Shown here: piece by piece, positions 21,101-32,267 of the stretch | Numbering within the stretch: position 1 is the first letter of the stretch | Layout of the letters: every line of letters begins with the position of its first letter | Assembly (NCBI GenBank): GCA_954871525.1 | Contig: OX940861.1 | Location: forward strand, 13,066,842 to 13,130,841 | DNA: 64,000 nt | Direction: 5' to 3' | DNA from: Parietaria judaica | Lineage: Eukaryota > Streptophyta > Magnoliopsida > Rosales > Urticaceae | Notes under the pieces: model-generated | Seen by the model: only the letters and a program-made list of their open reading frames with translations | What the model was told of the DNA's origin: nothing | Databases searched by the model: none | Program-made: the position numbers and the translations under genes

Positions 21101-24100
21101 TTGCGTAGAGATGATGGTCCCGCAAAGTCTGCAAAACTATCCGCAAATGTTCTGCGTTTTCTTCTAGGGTTCTTGAATAGATAAGTATGTCGTCAATGAA
21201 GACAACAACGAATCGATCCAAGTATGGTAGGAAAATTCTATTCATCAAATCCATAAACGCCGCTGGAGCGTTCGTTTAACTAAAAGGCATAACCGTGAAC
21301 TCAAAGTGACCATATCGTGTACGGAACGCTGTCTTCGGGATGTCGGCATCTCGAATCTTCAACTGGTAGTATCCCGATCGCAAATCTATTTTTGAGAAGT
21401 ATTTGCATCCTCCCAATTGGTCGAATAAGTCATCAATGGGCGGTAAAGAGTATTTATTTTTAATCGTTATCTTGTTGAGCTGTCTGTAGTCCACAAAAAG
21501 GCGTAAACTACCATCGTTTTTCTTAGCGAATAACGTAGGCGCTCCTCACGGTGATGTACTCTGTCTGATAAACCCTTTACTCAACAAGTCATCTAATTGC
21601 TTCTTCAATTCTGCTAATTCTGCTGGAGCCATACGGTAATTGGCAATAGAGATCGGAGTATTCTCGGGAACTAGAATAATATCAAACTCCATCTCATGAT
21701 CTAGAAAGAGTCCCATAAGTTCTTGATGTTAACCCATCACCATAGTCATGTACTATGTGGATGTAGGGGTTAATGACACCATACCCCACATATTCAATGG
21801 CGCAAATGACTCCCGACCTTTCAAGGTTCATACTTCAAGATGAGGTTAGGTGGCCATATTATTCCACCCTTATACTAATATTCAGTACCTGCCCATTTTT
21901 TTTTTTTTGAGATTGGCATGTGATTTTGTAACAGTATACTATGGCATTATACTTCGCTAATAAATCCATTCCTAATGTTACATCAGACTCGATCATATGA
22001 AGAATGAATACGTCAAATGAGAATTTACTCTCCCAATGACAAGCTTTCTTAACTTGCATATCATCAAAATTCATGACAATCACCCTATATGAGCAAACAA
22101 CGCTGAAGGAATAATTCATGTCTGAGGTTTTTGGCTGAAACAATCAGTTCTGAGAAATTAGAGAAATGCTTTGGCGCAAAGGTATCGCAAGCCCATTGTG
22201 CATGAAAACATTACCCAAATTTTACCATTCTAGCTTCAGGGCTAACTACGACATCAGAATTATCAAGCACTTCAAATTTTCCTTCATTAATGCCAATCGC
22301 TTTTTAATTGTAGCAGCATCAGGAAATCCATCAAACTATAGAGGATTTTGGAACATGATCTCCTCAAAATATCTCATTATTTCAGCTGCAGAACTAAAAG
22401 ATTGTATCACTTATTATGGAACATAGAATACAATGCATATTATTCAAGATCTAACGGGGGACGCAGATTTAGGGTACTTCGGGAATTCCGGACCATGTTG
22501 ATCAACTATAAAAAAAATTAAAATATCAGGATTATGGATGGTGATACAAAATAAAACACGACCCAAAACACTTAAAGAAAATAAATAACTTTATGGTGTT
22601 GTACCCTAGGTGCCGTAACCTAGGATCTGATACCAAACTGTAACGCCCCTAAATGGGGGTTAGTAGAATAAGACAAAAACAAATACTTTTCAAACTCTGA
22701 CTGGTCAATGAGGCATCACTTTATAAATGATAAACTTTGACTTTTCAACATCCATGTCATCAAACATGCAGTTTCTGCCCATGGTACTTAAAACGACAAA
22801 ACAAACACAAACGACCACAGTTTATACAACACCATAAAAACGACAAATACAAAGTACCACCATCACAAATATCCTTAATTTAATCCATTACATGTCCGAA
22901 ATAAAAGATCAACTCAAAATACGAAATTCACCACGACGAACGCTAAAGATATGGGTAAGCAAAACAACACGTAGACCTCCTGAATCAAACCACTCCACGT
23001 CCGGAGTCTGATACTAAACACCACCTGAAGCTTAAAAGAAAAAGATGTATATGGAAGGGGTGAGCACCACACACTCAGTAGGGAATCTATTACCAATTCT
23101 TTTTACCGAACCATTATTAGTCAAATTTCAATTAAATAAATTAAACATCATCATAAAATAATTTTATCCATTTTCAACAATGAAATAAATAAATAAACAT
23201 TCTCCACAAAAGTCAAATCATTTCGGTGGTCCATGCCGAGTCAGCTCGCGCCTTTACTCCACTATATCCCATCGAGTCCTCAAGGCACGAGCACAGGTGG
23301 ACTAGAAGTCCCTGACCGTAACTCGCCCTCGACTCGGGATCCTAATCACCACCAAAGACGGCCAGTTTGCCATGGGTCGAAATGTTAACTTTTGGGTCAC
23401 CAATCATATCCATATCCATATCCATATCCGGCCTACTGCGCAGTAGCCAGCTGCTCGTCAGCAGCTCCAATCATATCATCCGCCCGAAGCGGGTACCAAT
23501 ATCATAATAATCATCATCCGCCCGAAGCGGGTACCATATCATCACACGTCATCCCGACGTAACCATATATATATGAAGTATAATAGCGAGCATCGAACCG
23601 ATGCAACAATACGTGGTGTCCAGCCTCGCTATCAAGCGACGACAATCTCCAAACTTAACTTTTATTCATCAATTAAAATAACATTTCATTAATTCCAATT
23701 TTAACCTATCCGGTTTGATCTTTATTTAATCGTTGGTTTCTACGTTCATTTTAAATTGTGAGAAAAGGTAATAGCCCCTACCTCAATCTGTGAAAACTTT
23801 GACCGATCGACTAGTTAGTCGAAGATGCGGGTTCGTCTTGGCCTTGAGTTCGATGATCAGAGACTTCGGGATCCGATATACTATTCAAAACGGGTGATTC
23901 GGGTACCACGGTTTTTTAGGCGACCACGGGACGACTATCCGCGCCAACTATAACACCGATACCATCCATAAGTCAAATATTACTAAGATTGAGATTTAAA
24001 TTGTCTATTGAAAACCCGATACGCTGAAATTTAACATGGGCCGAATTCCCGTCGGACACGCAAAACGAGGCAGCAAAACGGGCATCAATTCAACAATGTA

Positions 24101-25079
24101 ATACCTCTCCTAGCCTAATCTGACTATTCTAAACACAATGGCGAGGTCAATTTGATCAATCAAGGCCCAGAACACACCCAATTTGATCCCATAAAATCTG
24201 AAACTAGGGCAAGGAAATCCTAGCTTACCGGGAGTCCGATGACAATTCCGATTGAGGGCTTTCGATCTCCTCGACGAGGGCTTCAAAACCCCTCAATTAA
24301 TTTCGGGATCCGAAAATGATGACGGCGGCGACAGCGGGGTGGCACCTCCAACGGACTCTAATAAGCTTCGTGAACCCAGTTCCGGAGTTAGTTTTCTCAA
24401 ATTCGAACTCAAACAAAAAAAGATCTATAGCTAAGAAACCGAACCTTCCGGCGACTATTACGGCTAAACGCCGCCAATTCTGGTCGTTATCCGCACATCA
24501 GTACGTTCGCCTTCTCGAGAGCTTTCTAACGGTACCAAAATCTTGCCGATCGGAGTTTCGGTGACCAAGCTATGGAGCTTTGAATATTTTGATGGAGGAG
24601 AAAAGAAATAGAAAGAGAGAGGGGGTATCCAATGATGGAGAGGGGAAAAGGGTGGAGGGGACTTGATTACTCCTCTGCCAAAATCTGACTTTTTTTTTTT
24701 ACATAATATAATATATATATTAAATAAGGTTTTACAAAAAAGACTCTATATCCTTTTAAAAGTTAAAATATACCCTCAAATATAAATGGATAAAAGACAT
24801 GAATGTAATCAGAGATGATTAAAGACATGTAGCGACCGCAGTCAATGTGAAGAGAATAGAGTCGAGGACGAGAATACAAAGCTCGACGGTGACAGCGACA
24901 TGCAAAGAACGAGGCTCGGCAAAAGGGGAGTGAGAGGTCTAACATTTGCCGTGTTAAAATAGTAGGTTCAATTTTTAAGTTTATTGAATTAACTAAGACG
25001 AGCTTAAAATGAAAGACAACATTGATTAATCACACATTGAGGGTATATATTGGTTTAATACTAAAATAATGAACTTAGA

Positions 25080-25122
<43 letters not shown>

Positions 25123-25914
25123 CAAACTTCACCAACATTAATAAAAAAATAAAAGTGGGATCGGTTTATATCGGTTTCCAATTTGTTGAAGCAAATTTCA
25201 AAATCAGTAACGGGATCTAGAAAGCCAATCGATATTCAAATAAGTAACCGTAGAGAAGTTCATTCCTATAAAAATTATAGTTGTGTGCAGAACCTTATCG
25301 CCGGAGCTACGGACACCACCGCAATAACCCTAACTTGGGCGATTTCATTGTTGCTGAACAACCGCAAAGTCTTGAATAAAGCCCAAGACGAACTAGACTG
25401 CCACGTGGGTAAAACCCGACCAGTCGACAAGTCCGACGTGGCCAAGCTGGAATATCTTGAAGCCATAATAAAAGAGACTCTCCGCCTCTACCCCGCCGCG
25501 CCAGTGTCGGGTCCACATTTATTCACCAGTGACTGCACCATTGGAGAATTCTATGTGTCGCGTGGCACTCGCCTCCTCACCAACATCCGGAAGATCCAGA
25601 GTGACCCAGCCTTGTGGCCCGACCCGATGGAGTTCAGGCCCGAGAGGTTTCTCACGACCCACAAGGGCGTCGACGTGAGGGGTAAGCACTTCGAACTCAT
25701 TCCGTTTGGCAGTGGACGGCGGGCTTGTCCTGGAACGTCTTTTGCGCTCCAAACGGTGCGTTTCACGCTCGCGAGGTTCCTCCAAGCGTTTGAGATCGCA
25801 ACGCCATCAAATCATGCCGTTGATATGTCGGAGAGCTTTAGTACCATGAATGTGAAAGCCACTCCCCTTGAAGTTCTCATCACGCCTCGCCTACCTGCTG
25901 AGCTCTACGAGTAA
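15198..25914 (+). CDS. P450-2: cytochrome P450, CYP82-like, with a 9.1 kb transposon-filled intron (exons 15198-16163 and 25291-25914)
   Basis: Predicted 529-residue P450, the normal CYP82-type length. N terminus [17 protein letters not shown] with a Leu-rich anchor (residues about 12-30), then the hinge ([20 protein letters not shown]). The C-helix PFWREIRK is intact. Exon 1 ends KATVS at TCG|GTACAT; exon 2 starts [16 protein letters not shown] after GTGTGCAG, the same phase-0 position as in P450-1, so the distant exon joins exactly where expected. Exon 2 has the I-helix [21 protein letters not shown], the haem loop [10 protein letters not shown] and the end [12 protein letters not shown]. 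There is no stop or shift in either exon. The intron (16164-25290) holds a solo LTR and a chromovirus; the related pseudogene at 38440 has only about 0.7 kb here. Correct splicing across 9.1 kb is an inference. Confidence 0.88.
16973..17132. repeat. 8-bp tandem array, 20 units, consensus CACCGNGT
   Basis: Twenty consecutive 8-base units read CACCGTGT, CACCGAGT, CACCGCGT and variants. The array lies in the U3 part of the LTR about 70 bases upstream of the TATA box. Since 8 is not a multiple of 3, all frames cycle through similar peptides, so open frames here are artefacts. Confidence 0.9.
17203..17210 (+). promoter_or_regulatory. TATA box of the Tat-type LTR in the P450-2 intron
   Basis: TATAAATA lies in the context CTTGGACCCTCT-TATA-GGAGCTTCATTTCA, a block conserved in all three related LTRs of this window (also near 35217 and, on the minus strand, near 41090). 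It points in the same direction as P450-2 and could give an intronic transcript. Confidence 0.55.
17340..17720. repeat. Tandem repeat of about 60-bp units downstream of the LTR promoter
   Basis: Five to six imperfect units share GAGGAATCCC, CAGAGATAGAAGC and AGAAGCTAGCTAGAGAGAAGG. A single related unit (ACGGAGAAGCTAGCTAGAG) occurs near 37965 in the second Tat-type LTR, so the array arose by local amplification. Confidence 0.75.
18170..18817 (-). repeat. Partial 3' LTR of the chromovirus (648 bp of about 2.1 kb)
   Basis: It is closely similar to 24097-24736. Both run from TGTAATACC through a shared TCCGATGACAATTCCGATTG block to AGGTTTTACA or its variant. Its inner end is preceded on the minus strand by a purine run (AAAGGGGTGTAG), as expected for a polypurine tract. 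The outer 1.4 kb seen in the 5' LTR is missing. Confidence 0.75.
18850..22143 (-). pseudogene. Chromovirus pol polyprotein (protease, RT, RNase H, integrase, chromodomain), degenerate
   Basis: From 5' to 3' on the minus strand, many stops and shifts separate recognisable pieces. A protease C-terminal part ([17 protein letters not shown]) lies in 22143-21859. RT fingers ([34 protein letters not shown]) lie in 21494-21276, and RT catalytic [15 protein letters not shown] in 21254-21066. Then follow a zinc-binding/RNase H to integrase linker (20290-19935) and the integrase core ([32 protein letters not shown]) in 19894-19451. [17 protein letters not shown] region (19312-19052) follows. Finally there is a frameshifted chromodomain with [15 protein letters not shown] near 18950-18890. 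RT and integrase motifs are standard Ty3/gypsy. The gene cannot make a working polyprotein. Confidence 0.82.
22624..22635 (-). other. Primer-binding site of the chromovirus
   Basis: The minus strand reads TGGTATCAGATC, matching the initiator-methionine tRNA complement (TGGTATCAGAGC) except near its end. It starts 3 bases inside TGTAACGCC at 22639. This places the inner end of the 5' LTR at 22639. Confidence 0.75.
22639..24736 (-). repeat. 5' LTR of the chromovirus (about 2.1 kb)
   Basis: The inner end TGTAACGCCCC is set by the adjacent primer-binding site, and the outer end is GGTTTTACA at 24736. The segment 24097-24736 is duplicated as the partial 3' LTR. Inside are a direct repeat of ATCATCCGCCCGAAGCGGG (23477 and 23514) and a CATATC mini-repeat (23405-23428). 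An alternative is that only 24097-24736 is the LTR and 22639-24096 is a second element; the primer-binding site argues against that. Confidence 0.65.
25081..25119. repeat. (TA)n microsatellite in the P450-2 intron
   Basis: A pure TA tract of about 38 bases lies 170 bases before exon 2. The surrounding words ATGAACTTAGAGA and TTTCCAATTTGTT also occur in the pseudogene intron near 39728 and 39800. This is therefore original intron DNA, not transposon. Confidence 0.9.
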
Positions 25915-26012
25915 TAGAAAATAAGAAAGACTTGTAACATATGTGTATGAGAATAATGTATAATACAGATGTATTTCATTTTCTTGGGTTTTAGATTTAT
26001 AATCTTTAAATA

Positions 26013-27036
26013 GGGTTAATTGCGGCAAAAATACCAAACCTTTGTCAATATTCTCCGATACGTACCCAACCTCAGTAAACGTAGGCAAAAGTACCCAACG
26101 TCACACTTTTGTCGCCGACCAACTAACGCCGTTAGACACTGCCTATGTGGCCGTTAGACTGTCTCATGTGGCCGTTAGACACTGCCTATGTGGCCGTTTT
26201 AAAGTGAAAAAAGAAAAACTAAATTATGCGTTTTTGGTAATAATATAAATTTGAAACCACAAACCCAATTATTATTTAATCTGTATTAAAACAAAAAATA
26301 ACGCTATTAAGGTTAAACATAATTTTTATCAATCACCAAACTTTCGGTTTAAATTCAGTTTAAACCGTAGTTGATACAATTATTTGTTTGAATCATTCCT
26401 TAGTTTCATTTATATTGTATGTCTTCAAAAATCATATCATGCCTTAATTTTAATATTAAAATGTCTGTGAAACTATATACAATAATGTTTTAGTTTAATA
26501 AATTTAATATAATCTATTAAAAAATTATAAATTATTCCTGTAAGAAAAAAAATATTTTATAAAACTATTTGATTATATTTAACATATGTAAAAAAAATAA
26601 AAATAAAAATATGTGCCACGGGAAAGATTTTCTTTTTAAATAAACTAAAACTAATAATTTTTAATTAATTATTTGATTATTTAAAAAAAATAACATATTT
26701 TTTTTATAAGTACATATTCTATAAATTATTTGATCATGTTTGATATACGTAAAAAAATAAAAACATATTGGCCGACGGGAAAAAAAATTAATTTTTTTAA
26801 ATGCCATGTGGTGGCAAAAGTACCCAACCTTTGGCTACGTGGCGACAAAAGTACCCAACCTTTGGCCACGTAGCATGCCACATGAGACAGCCTAACGGCC
26901 ACGTAGGCAGTGTCTAACGACGTTAGTTGGTCGGCGACAAAAGTGTGACGTTGGGTACTTTTGCCTACGTTTATTGAGGTTGGGTATCTATCGAAGAATA
27001 TTGACAAAGGTTGGGTATTTTTGCCACAATTAACCC
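26013..27036. mobile_element. Non-autonomous Mutator-like element (1024 bp) with long inverted repeats
   Basis: Both ends are long inverted repeats of about 160 bases, starting GGGTTAATTG(C/T)GGCAAAAAT and continuing through CGTAGGCAAAAGTACCCAAC. They are flanked by a perfect 9-bp duplication CTTTAAATA (26004-26012 and 27037-27045). Nine-base duplications with long inverted repeats are diagnostic of Mutator-like elements. The interior is AT-rich and codes for nothing I can recognise. It sits 98 bases after the P450-2 stop codon, inside or near its 3' UTR. Confidence 0.88.
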
Positions 27037-27191
27037 CTTTAAATAATACAATGTTTGTAATTAATAGTTGTGTTTCAGTAAAATTAAGTTGCCTATAATG
27101 TATATTTAATTCTTTCATTTTACAATATCAACGATGCTGTAACGATCTCTTTTTCGTGTCTCATTACTTGATTATCGTAACTTAATAAAAT

Positions 27192-27586
27192 TGTTATGAT
27201 GTGAAGCCTAATTCAATTGGGAAAGTCATGATTAGCTTAGGGGTAATATTGGTATTTCCTCTTGCATTGCTTTTAGACTTTCATGATGGTAAAGTTGTCT
27301 TCTTGGACAAGCTTTGACCAAGGCTAAGAAGCGAGCTTGGTGGGTTTCTTCCTCCATTAGAGAGTGAGTGAGAAAGACTTGTAAATACAAGGGAAGAGTG
27401 AGTGAGCTCGAGGGTGTATTCGAACAACTCCGTTGGAGATTCTAGTGGATCATATTTGCAAGCGGCAAGTGGACGTACCTTCCGCATTGGGGGCGAACCA
27501 CTATAATCTCCGGTGTCATTTTATTTCGCTTTCTTGCCATTATTTCGTCTTCGGTTTGAAGGGGATTTGGTGTTTATTCCCTAACA
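27192..27586 (+). repeat. 5' LTR of the complete copia element
   Basis: 395 bp, TG...CA. It differs from the 3' LTR by seven substitutions and no indels. No strong TATA box is evident. Confidence 0.93.
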
Positions 27587-27588
27587 AC

Positions 27589-27600
27589 TGGTATCAGAGC
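27589..27600 (+). other. Primer-binding site of the complete copia element
   Basis: TGGTATCAGAGC, two bases after the LTR end, matches the initiator-methionine tRNA complement exactly. Confidence 0.92.
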
Positions 27601-27629
27601 AACCGGGTTGTGTTGCGATCTAGAAGACG

Positions 27630-30600
27630 ATGGGTGGAAACGATGGGTTGGTGCAAAGCTTGAAGTTCGATGGTTCGGACTACGCGTTTTGGAGAATGCA
27701 AGTCGAAGACTACCTCTATGGTAGAGAGCTTCATCTTCCTTTGGGTTCGAAACCAGAGGATATGGATGATGCGGAATGGGCTCTCCTTGATAGAAAGGTG
27801 CTCGGAGTTGTGCGGTTGACGTTGTCGAGAAATGTCGCACACAACGTGGCGAAGGAGAAGACCACGGCGAGCATGATGAAAGCTCTCTCCGATATGTACG
27901 AGAAACCCTCGGCGAACAACAAGGTATTTCTCATGAAGAAACTTTTCTATTTGAGAATGGAAGAAAGTGGGTCTGTAGCTACTCACTTGAACGAGTTCAA
28001 CACCATAGTCAATCAATTGTCGTCCGTTGAAATAGATTTTGATAATGAAGTTCGTGCCCTAATTTTGTTGGTGTCTTTACCACCGAGTTGGGAATCGATG
28101 AGGGCAGCGGTTAGTAACTCCGTGGGTACTGCCAAGTTAAAGTTCAACGATGTCAGAGATCGTATTCTTGCAGAGGAAGTTCGGAGAATCGATTCAGGGG
28201 AAGCATCGTCGAGTTCTGCGTTGCACGTAGAACACAGAGGCAGAGGAACCGAGAAGAGCCACAACCGGAACAAGGGCAGATTAAGGTCAAGAAATGGCAG
28301 AGGTCAGTCAAGATTCGGACGAAAAATGGAGTGTTGGAATTATGGCAAAACGGGCCACATGAGGAAAGATTGTAGAGCTCCGAAGAAGAAACAAGACATC
28401 AGAGAAGATGCCGTAAATGCGGCTACCGAAGAAGTCGGTGATGCGTTATTCTTGTCGGCCGACAACCCGGTCAGTGGAGGAGGATAAGGGTGATGCGCTA
28501 TTGTTGTCCGTTGATAGCCCGATTGATAGTTGGGTGCTTGATTTGGGAGCGTCTTTCCACACCGCTCCGAACAAAGAGCAAATGGAGAACTACGTTGCGG
28601 GGAACCTCGGGAAAGTCTATTTGGCCGACGGCATACCACTAGATATTGTTGGTACCGGGGACATCACCTTGAAGATGCCAAACGGACGCACGTGGAAGAT
28701 TAAGAAGGTTCGACATGTGCCAAAATTGAAGCGCAACTTAATTTCGGTGGGCCAACTCGACGGAGAAGGCCACACGATAACCTTTGGCGGTGGAGCGTGG
28801 AAGGTAGCAAAGGGTGCTTTGGTCGTTGCCCGCGCCATAAGACCGGCACCCTTTACATGACGACAAGTTGTTCCGACTCGGCCGCGCTCGTGGACAATGC
28901 CAACAAGTCCGAGTTGTGGCACAATCGACTCGGACACATGAGCGAGAAAGGTATGAAGATTCTCGTGAAAGACGGAAAGATTTTCGAGCTCAAGTCAGTG
29001 GACCACCATTGGTGCGAGAGTTGTGTGCTTGGGAAACAATGGCGAGTTAGTTTCTCAAATGGAGGGAGAGAGTTGAAGACCGAGAAGTTAGAATTGGTTC
29101 ACAAGGATGTGTGGGGACCGGCCCCGGTTGCTTCCCTCGGAGGGTCACACTACTATGTAACGTTCATCGACGACTCAACAAGAAAGCTTTGGGTCTACTT
29201 CATGAAGCACAAGTCCGATGTGTTCACTGTTTTCAAGAAGTGGAAAGCTTTGGTTGAGAATGAGACAAGCTTGAAGTTGAAGAGTTTGAGATCCGATAAC
29301 GGCGGAGGGTACATTGACGGAAACTTCAAGAGATATTGTGCCGAACATGGGATTAAGATGGTGAAGACCATCCCCGGAACGCCTCAACAAAACGGGGTAG
29401 CGGAGAGGATGAACCGGACCATAAATGAGCGTGCAAGAAGCATGAGGTTACACTCCGGGCTACCGAAGACGTTTTGGGCCGATGCGGTTAATACCGCGGC
29501 GTACTTGATCAACCGAGGACCATCCGTTCCATTAAATTTCCGAATTCCGGAAGAGGCTTGGAGAGGGAAGAAGGTAAACCTTTCTCATTTGAAAGTGTTT
29601 GGTTGTTTGTCATATGTTCATATTGATGCCACTTCTAGAAGTAAGCTTGATGCAAAGTCTAAGAAGTGTTATTTTATTGGCTATGGTGACTCCGAGCTTG
29701 GTTATCGTTTCTGGGATGACCAAAACCAGAAGATCATCCGAAGCAGGGACATCATCTTCAATGAACAAGTGTTGTACAAAGACAAGCTTCGAGAAGTCCC
29801 GGAAAGCCGCGTAACGGAGAATGAAAAATTAGCGGTGGTTGATTTGAATGAGTTTCCGGCACACGAGTCGCAAAGGGCTGCCCCGGAAGTGGGAGAACAA
29901 GCAGCCGAAGAAGAAGAACATCAGCATGAAAGTGATGGGGAAGGCGATGAAGAAGTTGAACCCCCGTCAAGTCAACAAACGCCGATCACCGAGCTGCGTC
30001 GATCTTCTCGGGGTGAGAAGGCCAACGCAAAGGTTCTCACCGTCGCTCAACCATATTTTGCTCACCGACAAGGGTGAACCCGAGAGCTATGACGAAGCTA
30101 AGGAAGTCGATGAATCGAGCAAGTGGGAGTTGGCGATGAAGGACGAGATAGACTTATTGTTGTGCAATAAAACGTGGGAATTAGCCGAGCTACCGGCAAA
30201 AAAGAAGGCGTTACACAACAAGTGGGCCTACCGGATAAAGGAAGAACACGACGGGAGTAAGCGGTACAAAGCGCGGTTGGTCGTGAATGGCTTCCAAAAA
30301 AAGGAAGGCATTGACTGCACCGAGATTTTCTCTCCGGTAGTCAAGTTGGTAACTATCCGAACCGTCCTTGGATTGGTGGCGAAAGAAGATCTACACCTTC
30401 AACAAATGGATGTGAAGACGGCATTTCTTCACGGGGATTTGAAGGAAGAGATCTACATGAAACAACCAGAAGGCTTCGAGGTCAAAGGCAAAGAGAAGAT
30501 GGTGTGCAAGCTCCAAAAGAGTTTGTACGGCCTGAAACAAGCTCCAAGACAATGGTACAAGAAGTTCGACTCTTTCATGAAGAAAGCCGAGTTCGTGAGG

Positions 30601-31618
30601 TGCGAGGCAGATCATTGTTGCTACTTCAAGAGATTTGAAGACTCTTACATGAAAGCTCCTCTACGTCGATGACATGCTCATAGTGGGAGCAAATCTTCAT
30701 GAAATCGAGAAGTTGAAGAAAAGATTGTTAAGGGAATTTGTGATGAAGGATCTTGGTGCCGCGAAGCAAATCCTCGGGATGAGGATTATCCGAAGCAAGG
30801 ATGGGTTGAAACTTTCACAAGAAGAATATGTGAAAAAGATCATCAAGAAGTTCAACATGGATGATGCCAAGCCGGTTGGAACTCCTTTGGGTAGCCATTT
30901 TCGGTTATCTAAAGATGACTCGCCAAAGACCGAGGAAGAGAGGGCACACATGGACAAGGTTCCGTATGCTTCGGCTATCGGGAGCCTCATGTACGCGATG
31001 GTATGTACGAGGCCCGACATTGCACATGCAGTGGGAGTTGTTAGCCGATTTATGAGCAATCCGGGCAAACAACATTGGGAAGCCATGAAGTGGATTTTCA
31101 GGTACCTCAAAGGAAGCTCAAGTTTAGCGTTGTGCTTTCGGAAGTCAAGCTCGGGGCTTGACAGGTTCGTCGATGCGGGCAATGGCGGGGACGTCGACAG
31201 CAGAAAGAGCACCTCCGGTTATGTTTACACATTCGGAGGTACGACAATCAGTTGGCTTTCAAGGTTGCAAAAGATCGTTGCTCTTTCTAGTTGTGAAGCC
31301 GAGTATGTGGCTATAACGGAGGCTACGAAGGAGATGATTTGGCTTCAGTCTTTTCTACAAGAGTTGAACCATAATCAAGAGAGCTACGTGCTCTATAGCG
31401 ATAGCCAGAGCACCATTCATTTGGCGAAGAACCCCGCTTATCATGCCCGGATAAAACACATACAACTTCGGTACCACTTCATCAAATCGGCCTTGGAGGA
31501 CAAGGTGCTAGTTCTCGAGAAGATCGCGGGAAGTGAGAATCCCGCGGACATGTTGACGAAGGCCGTGCCATACGAGAAACTGAAGTTGTGTGCAACTTCA
31601 GTTGGGCTCCTCGAGTGA
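27630..31618 (+). pseudogene. Copia Gag-Pol polyprotein, disrupted by four frameshifts and motif losses
   Basis: Gag starts MGGNDGLVQSLKFDGSDYAF (27630). Its zinc knuckle reads CWNYGKTGHMRKDC, with Tyr at the second Cys position. The protease site reads VLDLGASFHT, with Leu where D-S/T-G is required. Integrase has the HHCC region (LWHNRLGHMSEKG, CESCVLGK) and the DDE core (FIDDSTRKLWVY; SLRSDNGGGYI; TPQQNGVAERMNRT). Reverse transcriptase follows (QMDVKTAFLHGDLKEEIYMK; SLYGLKQAPRQWYKKF; YVDDMLIVG), then RNase H (STSGYVYTFGG; SSCEAEYVA). It ends at 31616-31618 after TSVGLLE. Frame changes lie near 28450-28480, 28833, 30010-30030 and 30650. Both key-residue losses and the shifts mean it cannot act alone. 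Confidence 0.9.
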
Positions 31619-31682
31619 TAATCGGAGCCGCTGCTTGCAAGCTTGAAGACGGATGATTGCAATTAGTCTTCAAGTGGGAGAT

Positions 31683-32077
31683 TGTTATGATGTGAAGCCT
31701 AATTCAATTGGGAAAGTCATGATTAGCTTAGGGGTAATATTGGTATTTCCTCTTGCATTGCTTTTAGAGTTTCATGATGGTAAAGTTGTCTTCTTGGACA
31801 AGCTTTGACCAAGGCTAAGAAGAGAGCTTGGTGGGTTTCTTCCTCCATTAGAGAGTGAGTGAGAAAGACTTGTAAACACAAGGGAAGAGTGAGTGAGCTC
31901 GAGGGTGTATTCGAACAACTCCGTTGGAGATTCTAGTGGATCATATTTGCAAGCGGCAAGTGGACGTACCTCCCGCATTGGGGGCGAACCACTATAATCT
32001 CCTGTGTCATTTTATTTCGCTTTCTTGCCATTATTTCGTCTTCGGTTTAAAGGGGATTTGGTGTTTATTGCCTAACA
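31683..32077 (+). repeat. 3' LTR of the complete copia element
   Basis: 395 bp, preceded by the purine tract AAGTGGGAGAT and followed by the AAAAT target duplication. It is 98.2 percent identical to the 5' LTR by direct base comparison. Confidence 0.93.
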
Positions 32078-32267
32078 AAAATGTCCACTTAAAAAAAAAA
32101 ACTTATCATATAAGGGAACTTCAAAAATAAAATCCTTAATTTTTTTTCATACAATCCGTACAAATCCTAAACAATCACTAAAACAATAAACGGGAGGACA
32201 CTTAGTCTTAAAAGAAGAAAACAAAAGTACGCGAAGCTCCTTCGTCTTAAATAAGATACATCCCTAA

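Larger units (their letters stand above)
18170..24736 (-). mobile_element. Decayed Ty3/gypsy chromovirus (Tekay/Del-like) in the P450-2 intron
   Basis: Minus-strand order: 5' LTR (24736-22639), primer-binding site (22635-22624), protease, reverse transcriptase, RNase H, integrase and chromodomain remnants (22143-18850), purine-rich tract (about 18835-18818) and part of the 3' LTR (18817-18170). A chromodomain after integrase identifies a chromovirus. Only about 0.5 kb separates the primer-binding site from protease, so gag is largely deleted. Five As flank both outer ends (18165-18169 and 24737-24741), but this is low complexity. Confidence 0.82.
27192..32077 (+). mobile_element. Complete Ty1/copia retrotransposon (4886 bp) with 5-bp target duplication
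   Basis: Two 395-bp LTRs (27192-27586 and 31683-32077) begin TGTTATGATG and end CCTAACA. They are flanked by AAAAT on both sides (27187-27191 and 32078-32082). A primer-binding site (27589-27600) and a purine tract (31672-31682, AAGTGGGAGAT) complete the structure. Between them lie gag, protease, integrase, reverse transcriptase and RNase H in copia order. The LTRs differ at 7 of 395 positions, so insertion is recent compared with most elements here. Confidence 0.95.

Noticed and set aside
25183..25290. P450-2 exon 2 extending upstream of 25291 (open frame from 25183)
   Set aside because: The upstream codons do not resemble P450 sequence, and a GTGTGCAG acceptor at 25290 gives the family-typical join.
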